From: Cellulophaga omnivescoria
GTDB taxonomy: Bacteria > Bacteroidota > Bacteroidia > Flavobacteriales > Flavobacteriaceae
Direction: 5' to 3'
NCBI RefSeq assembly: GCF_001999725.1
Contig: NZ_MDDP01000001.1
Span: 62,001-126,000, forward strand
Length of the DNA: 64,000 nucleotides
Shown: positions 59,966-64,000 of the stretch, in pieces
Numbering within the stretch: position 1 is the stretch's first letter
Layout of the letters: the number at the start of each line of letters is the position of its first letter
Notes under the pieces: generated by a model
Seen by the model: only the letters and a program-made list of their open reading frames with translations
Database searches by the model: none
What the model was told of the DNA's origin: nothing
Position numbers and translations under genes: made by a program

Positions 59966-61582
59966 ATGAAAACTCCCCCCTTAACAAAAGAACTACAGTT
60001 ATCTAAAACTTTAGTTGTTACTTTACTGGTTATATGTATTTCTCCTTTTCTTCTTCAGTTAGCAGGAGTTAACTTTGGAAGTGTAAACGTAATTTTAAAT
60101 GCTAACGGAGATATGGTTAACCTAAACCATACTACGCAAGATTTAGCCTTTACGCATTTAAGAGGTACATTTACTCACCTAATTTTAGAATGGACAGCTA
60201 TTTGTATCGCTATTGCTACTGCAGTATTAGCCTTTATACAATATAGAATTACAAATAACCCTACCACACCAATTATTGGAGGTGCATTGCTATGTGCTGG
60301 CTTTATAGACGGATTTCATGCTCTAGCAGCAATAAAAATAATTAATCCTGCAACAGACAATGAAAATTTTTTACCCTTTACTTGGGCATTATCAAGAATA
60401 TTTAATAGCGTAATTTTAATATTAGGGGTAAGTATAATTTTATTGCAGAAAAAACGAATGTTACCAAAAAACGGTAGGCGTTTAGTTTTAATTGTTACCC
60501 TAATTTTTGCAGTAATAGTTCTTTCAACTGTATACCTATCTGCCTTAAGCCCAACTTTACCTACAACAACGTTCCATAATAGTATTGTAACAAGACCTTA
60601 TGATTTAATATCACTTGTACTGTTCTTACTTATGGCAATATACTTATTTCCAAAACTTATTAAAAAAGAGAATAATGTATTCTCTAACACACTATTATGG
60701 AGTATGATACCCGCCATTGCAACACAAATGTATATGGCTTTTGGATCAGAAAATTTACACGACTCTAATTTTAACATAGCACACGTTTTAAAAGCAATAT
60801 CTTACACCATACCTTTTATTGGCATTATACTAGACTATATCTCTGCTCATAAAAAAGAGCAAATAAGAGTAAAAGCTCTAAAAAATGCTCATTATGTAGT
60901 TAGTCAAAAAAATAAAGAACTAGAGCAATTTGCTTTTATAGCATCTCATGACCTACAAGAGCCCTTACGTACACTTTTAAACTTTACCCAATTGTTTAAA
61001 GAAGAATATGGAGACAAGCTAGATGAAAATGGCAAAACCTATCTTAGTTTTATTAAACAAGCAACAACAAGAATGAGTTTGCTTATTAAAGCTGTTTTTG
61101 ATTACTCTAGAATTGGAGCAAAAAATGAAATTGTAAAAGTTAAAACCAATAAACTTTTAAAAAACATAGTTGCAGAAATGCAGCCTCATTTAAAAGATAC
61201 AAACGCCATTATAGAATATAAAAAACTACCAAAAATATATGGTCAAAAAACAGAATTACGTATTCTTTTCCAAAATTTAATAGCAAACGCAATTAAATTT
61301 CAAAAAAAAGGAAATACTCCAATAGTAGAAATTAAAGGTAAAGATACAGGCGATTACTGGGAGTTTAGCGTAAAAGATAACGGTATTGGTATAGAAAAAA
61401 AGCACCAAGATAAAATATTTTCTATGTTTCAACGCTTACATTCTAAAGACGTTTATGATGGTATAGGAATAGGACTAACCCATTGCTTAAAAATTGTATT
61501 AATGCATGAAGGAAGAATATGGGTAATATCTGAACCAGACAAGGGAACCGAATTTAAATTTACTATTAAAAAACAAAAATGA
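59966..61582 (+). CDS. Membrane sensor histidine kinase with MASE3-like input domain
   Basis: The 538-residue kinase begins with seven or eight membrane segments (about 20-285). A GALLCAGFIDGFHAL motif near 108-122 resembles the MASE3 input domain. A HisKA dimerisation helix has FAFIASHDLQEPLRTLLNF near 325-343, with the phospho-acceptor His, and a HATPase domain follows (NLIANAIKFQKKG, DNGIGIEKK, GIGIGLTHC). The kinase core resembles phytochrome-family ones, as does the partner regulator encoded with a 4-base overlap. There is no GAF or PHY domain. The signal is unknown. Confidence 0.9.
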   Translation: MKTPPLTKELQLSKTLVVTLLVICISPFLLQLAGVNFGSVNVILNANGDMVNLNHTTQDLAFTHLRGTFTHLILEWTAICIAIATAVLAFIQYRITNNPTTPIIGGALLCAGFIDGFHALAAIKIINPATDNENFLPFTWALSRIFNSVILILGVSIILLQKKRMLPKNGRRLVLIVTLIFAVIVLSTVYLSALSPTLPTTTFHNSIVTRPYDLISLVLFLLMAIYLFPKLIKKENNVFSNTLLWSMIPAIATQMYMAFGSENLHDSNFNIAHVLKAISYTIPFIGIILDYISAHKKEQIRVKALKNAHYVVSQKNKELEQFAFIASHDLQEPLRTLLNFTQLFKEEYGDKLDENGKTYLSFIKQATTRMSLLIKAVFDYSRIGAKNEIVKVKTNKLLKNIVAEMQPHLKDTNAIIEYKKLPKIYGQKTELRILFQNLIANAIKFQKKGNTPIVEIKGKDTGDYWEFSVKDNGIGIEKKHQDKIFSMFQRLHSKDVYDGIGIGLTHCLKIVLMHEGRIWVISEPDKGTEFKFTIKKQK

Positions 61583-61998
61583 ACAAGCTAAAAAGTATAT
61601 TGTTAATAGATGATGATGATGCAACAAATTTTTTGCACAAAATGGTCATTAAAAAGGTTAACTGTACAGATAATGTAATTGTTAAAACCAACGGAGAAGA
61701 AGCAATAAATTATCTTAAAACTGAGTCTAATGGTAAGTACCCACAACCAAGCCTAATTTTATTAGACATAAATATGCCTATAATGAACGGTTGGGAGTTT
61801 TTACAAGAGTACAAAAAGCTTGAAAAAAATCAAATGGCAGAAACAGTTATAGTTATGCTAACAACATCTTTAAACCCAGATGATAAAGAACGTGCTTTAA
61901 GCTTTACTCAAATTAACGATTTTAAGAGTAAACCACTAACTCCAGATGGATTAAAAGATATATTAAAAAGCTTTTTCTTGTTTCCGGATAACATTTAA
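61579..61998 (+). CDS. Stand-alone response regulator, Rcp1-like
   Basis: The 139-residue protein is a single receiver domain: acidic DDDD at 11-14, phospho-acceptor Asp63 in LILLDINMPIMNGWEF, Thr in MLTTS and Lys in FKSKPL. It has no output domain and resembles Rcp1, the regulator of phytochrome kinases. The start overlaps the kinase stop as ATGA, so they form a pair. It probably works by protein contact or as a phosphate carrier. Confidence 0.92.
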   Translation: MNKLKSILLIDDDDATNFLHKMVIKKVNCTDNVIVKTNGEEAINYLKTESNGKYPQPSLILLDINMPIMNGWEFLQEYKKLEKNQMAETVIVMLTTSLNPDDKERALSFTQINDFKSKPLTPDGLKDILKSFFLFPDNI

Positions 61999-62033
61999 TG
62001 TTATGCGCTAATATTTAAGGTATATTTGCTTTT

Positions 62034-62819
62034 ATGCAGCAAATTATAGACCAAATGGGAAGGCAAATTAAATGCCCTAAAAAACCATTACGTATTATTT
62101 CTTTAGTTCCTTCGCAAACAGAATTATTAGTAGACCTAGGATTAGAAGAATATATTGTTGGGGTAACTAAATTTTGTGTACACCCTAAACACTTACGCAT
62201 GTCTAAAAAAGTAGTTGGCGGGACAAAAAAAATTTCATTAGCCAAAATTGAAGCTGCTAAACCAGACATAATTTTGTGTAATAAAGAAGAAAACACAAAA
62301 GAAATTGTAGATACGCTAGAAAAACTTTACCCTGTACACGTATCTAATATTAATGATTTAGAGGACTCTTTAGAGCTGATAATGCAATATGGTTCTATTT
62401 TTAATAAAATGTTTAGCGCCACCAAAATTGTTAACACCATAAGGAATGAAGCTAATGCATTTAAAGATTTTATAAAAAACAAAGCAAATAAGAAGGTAGT
62501 TTATTTAATATGGAAAGACCCATATATGACTGTTGGTCGTGATACTTTTATAAACCATATGCTAACACTTAATAATTATACTAATGTTTTTGCTGATTAT
62601 TTACGCTACCCAGAGACAACTTTAAAGGCAATACAAAAATTAAAGCCAGATTGCATATTATTATCTTCAGAACCATACCCGTTTAAAAGAACACATATAG
62701 ATGAAATTAAAAAAATAATGCCATCTACAACTGTTGAGCTCGTAGATGGCGAATATTTTTCTTGGTATGGTAGTAGACTGTTAGATGCTTTTATCTATTT
62801 TAAATCTCTACACTATTAA
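62034..62819 (+). CDS. BtuF-like helical-backbone metal receptor without signal peptide
   Basis: The 261-residue protein shows the class III binding-protein fold: RIISLVPSQTELLVDLGLEE near 20-39, VVGGTKKISLAKIEAAKPDIIL and a C-terminal DGEYFSWYGSRLLDAF. It is shorter than the BtuF lipoprotein at 5974 and has neither signal peptide nor lipobox, starting MQQIIDQMGRQIKC. No ABC genes are next to it. Related leaderless proteins occur in Bacteroidota. Either it is cytoplasmic and binds a corrinoid or metal complex, or its start is misjudged; I see no better upstream start. Confidence 0.83.
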   Translation: MQQIIDQMGRQIKCPKKPLRIISLVPSQTELLVDLGLEEYIVGVTKFCVHPKHLRMSKKVVGGTKKISLAKIEAAKPDIILCNKEENTKEIVDTLEKLYPVHVSNINDLEDSLELIMQYGSIFNKMFSATKIVNTIRNEANAFKDFIKNKANKKVVYLIWKDPYMTVGRDTFINHMLTLNNYTNVFADYLRYPETTLKAIQKLKPDCILLSSEPYPFKRTHIDEIKKIMPSTTVELVDGEYFSWYGSRLLDAFIYFKSLHY

Positions 62820-63761
62820 TTATAAATTGGTGGCTGCATTTTTTGCCAACTCAAATTCAGTTACTATTTCTTTAACAATATCTGCTGCAGGCATAATTTT
62901 GTGTATAATAGCTGCTACTTGTCCAATTTCTAGCTCACCGTCTTCCATATCTCCTTCAAACATACCACGTTTTGCACGTGCTCTACCAAGTAATAACTTC
63001 AAATCTTCAGGTGTTGCACCTTTTGCATAAGCATCTTGCACTTGGTTGTAAAATTTGTTTTTTAATAAACGTACTGGTGCTAGTTCTTTAAGCGTTAATT
63101 GCGTGTCTCCTTCTTTAGCCTCTATTACTTTTTCTTTAAATAACTGATGTGAAGAAGCTTCTTCACTTGCAACAAACCTACTACCAATTTGCACAGCATC
63201 TGCACCTAAAATCATAACAGCCAACATAGCTTTACCTGTTGCAATACCGCCTGCTGCAATTAATGGTATTTTTAATTGCTCTTTAACGGCTGGTATAAGA
63301 GTTAAAGTAGTAGTTTCATCACGTCCGTTATGCCCGCCAGCTTCAAAACCTTCAGCAACAACAGCATCTACACCAGCTGTCTCAGACTTTAATGCAAATT
63401 TTAAACTACTAACAACGTGCACTACTGTAATTCCGTTTTCTTTTAAATAACTAGTCCAAGTTTTTGGATTACCTGCAGATGTAAATACAATTTTAACGCC
63501 TAAGTCTACAATAATTTTCATTATTTCTTCTACATTAGGGTACAACATTGGTACATTAACTGCAAAAGGTTTATCTGTAGCTTTCTGGCATTTTAAAATA
63601 TGCTCTTTTAAAACATCCGGATACATAGATCCAGCACCAATTATTCCTAATCCGCCTGCATTAGAAACAGCAGACGCTAGCTTCCAGCCACTAGCCCAGA
63701 TCATTCCGGCTTGTATAATTGGATATTCAATATTAAATAATGATGTTATTCTATTTTGCAT
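62820..63761 (-). CDS. Nitronate monooxygenase family FMN enzyme
   Basis: The 313-residue TIM-barrel protein has IEYPIIQAGMIWASGWKLA at the start, FTSAGNPKTW, VAEGFEAGGHNGRDE and PLIAAGGIATGKAMLAVMILGADAVQIGSRF, the FMN phosphate-binding run of class I/II NMO proteins. It oxidises alkyl nitronates or acts as an enoyl reductase-like flavoenzyme; the true substrate is not shown. It converges with the BtuF-like gene with no gap (stop codons abut). It is downstream of mnmA on the same strand with a 29-base gap. Confidence 0.9.
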   Translation of the reverse strand: MQNRITSLFNIEYPIIQAGMIWASGWKLASAVSNAGGLGIIGAGSMYPDVLKEHILKCQKATDKPFAVNVPMLYPNVEEIMKIIVDLGVKIVFTSAGNPKTWTSYLKENGITVVHVVSSLKFALKSETAGVDAVVAEGFEAGGHNGRDETTTLTLIPAVKEQLKIPLIAAGGIATGKAMLAVMILGADAVQIGSRFVASEEASSHQLFKEKVIEAKEGDTQLTLKELAPVRLLKNKFYNQVQDAYAKGATPEDLKLLLGRARAKRGMFEGDMEDGELEIGQVAAIIHKIMPAADIVKEIVTEFELAKNAATNL

Positions 63762-63789
63762 ATTTTTATTTTATCAAACTTAAAAATTA

Positions 63790-64000
63790 TTATGATATAA
63801 CTCCAGAACCTATAAGCTCATCTCCAATATACCAAGCAACAAATTGCCCTTCTGTCATTGCAGATTGTTCTTCTTCAAAATCTACATACAAACCAGCATC
63901 AACCTTGTATAATGTAGCTTTTTGTAAAGCCTGCCTGTAGCGTATACGTGCCATAACTTCCATTGTTTCATCAACCTTTAAAGCCATATCTGTACGCACC
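63790..64000 (-). CDS. mnmA: tRNA-specific 2-thiouridylase MnmA, C-terminal end only
   Basis: About 70 codons, up to the window edge, show the C-terminal barrel of Mnm[20 protein letters not shown] and [24 protein letters not shown], ending in the TAA at 63790-63792. MnmA thiolates uridine 34 of tRNAs for Lys, Glu and Gln. The catalytic cysteines and the PP-loop lie outside the window, so intactness cannot be judged. Confidence 0.85.
   Translation of the reverse strand, partial: VRTDMALKVDETMEVMARIRYRQALQKATLYKVDAGLYVDFEEEQSAMTEGQFVAWYIGDELIGSGVIS

Noticed and set aside
1-64000. tRNA, rRNA, CRISPR, prophage and known defence systems
   Set aside because: I read both strands and found no cloverleaf, rRNA stretch, repeat-spacer array, phage structural gene or recognisable defence operon. 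A tRNA covariance search would settle the first point.

Overview
The window is a low-GC chromosomal segment from a member of the Bacteroidota, most likely the family Flavobacteriaceae; I cannot fix the genus. Evidence: Bacteroidota-type promoters (TTG, about 19-20 nt, TAnnTTTG), TonB-dependent uptake, ECF sigma/membrane-partner modules, DUF4252, head-GIN and RDD/SpoIIM/MoxR/DUF58 genes, and a CarB without the C-terminal regulatory domain. Nearly all of it is coding. I see no rRNA, tRNA, CRISPR array, insertion sequence or prophage, and the only gene-free stretch over 300 bases is a cobalamin riboswitch leader.

Layout. 1-1900 (minus): ECF sigma factor, membrane partner and two DUF4252 proteins. 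2131-3654: S41 protease lipoprotein. 3734-8972: a vitamin B12 uptake locus with a riboswitch-controlled BtuB-like receptor facing away from btuF-btuC-btuD; btuD has no ordinary start codon. 9103-15438: rmuC, a small membrane protein, a thioesterase, a LytS/LytTR two-component pair and a DUF1266 lipoprotein. 15579-18714 (minus): carB and rpmH. 18885-22495: DUF6263 protein, lytic transglycosylase, small hydrolase and GNAT-like protein. 22586-34495 (mostly minus): mtaB, pdxH, EamA transporter, rnz, STAS-like protein, pyrB, pyrR, rpsA with a structured leader, cmk and lon, with a plus-strand BON/LysM gene between rpsA and cmk. 34714-37610: second ECF module ending in two repeat-built surface proteins. 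37658-46141: transporter, M48 protease, two msrB genes, MBL hydrolase, lpdA, Dph6-like protein and aroQ. 46220-49694: two sister outer-membrane barrels, xerD and a third ECF module. 49771-53303: acyltransferase, Nudix hydrolase, cyclophilin, TRIC channel and RDD protein. 53338-59435: SpoIIM, DUF4129, DUF4350, MoxR and DUF58 operon. 59643-64000: DUF2007 protein, hybrid-less kinase/response regulator pair, a leaderless BtuF-like protein, nitronate monooxygenase and the 3' end of mnmA.

How the genes relate. The B12 locus covers outer-membrane import, periplasmic capture and inner-membrane ABC transport. carB, pyrR and pyrB supply two early steps of pyrimidine synthesis plus its likely regulator. 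Three separate ECF sigma genes share an upstream TGTAAC-N16 element, suggesting a common type of envelope-stress autoregulation. The SpoIIM-to-DUF58 run, with overlapping or touching genes and an RDD gene facing away from it, is the best candidate here for a membrane system whose job is not established.
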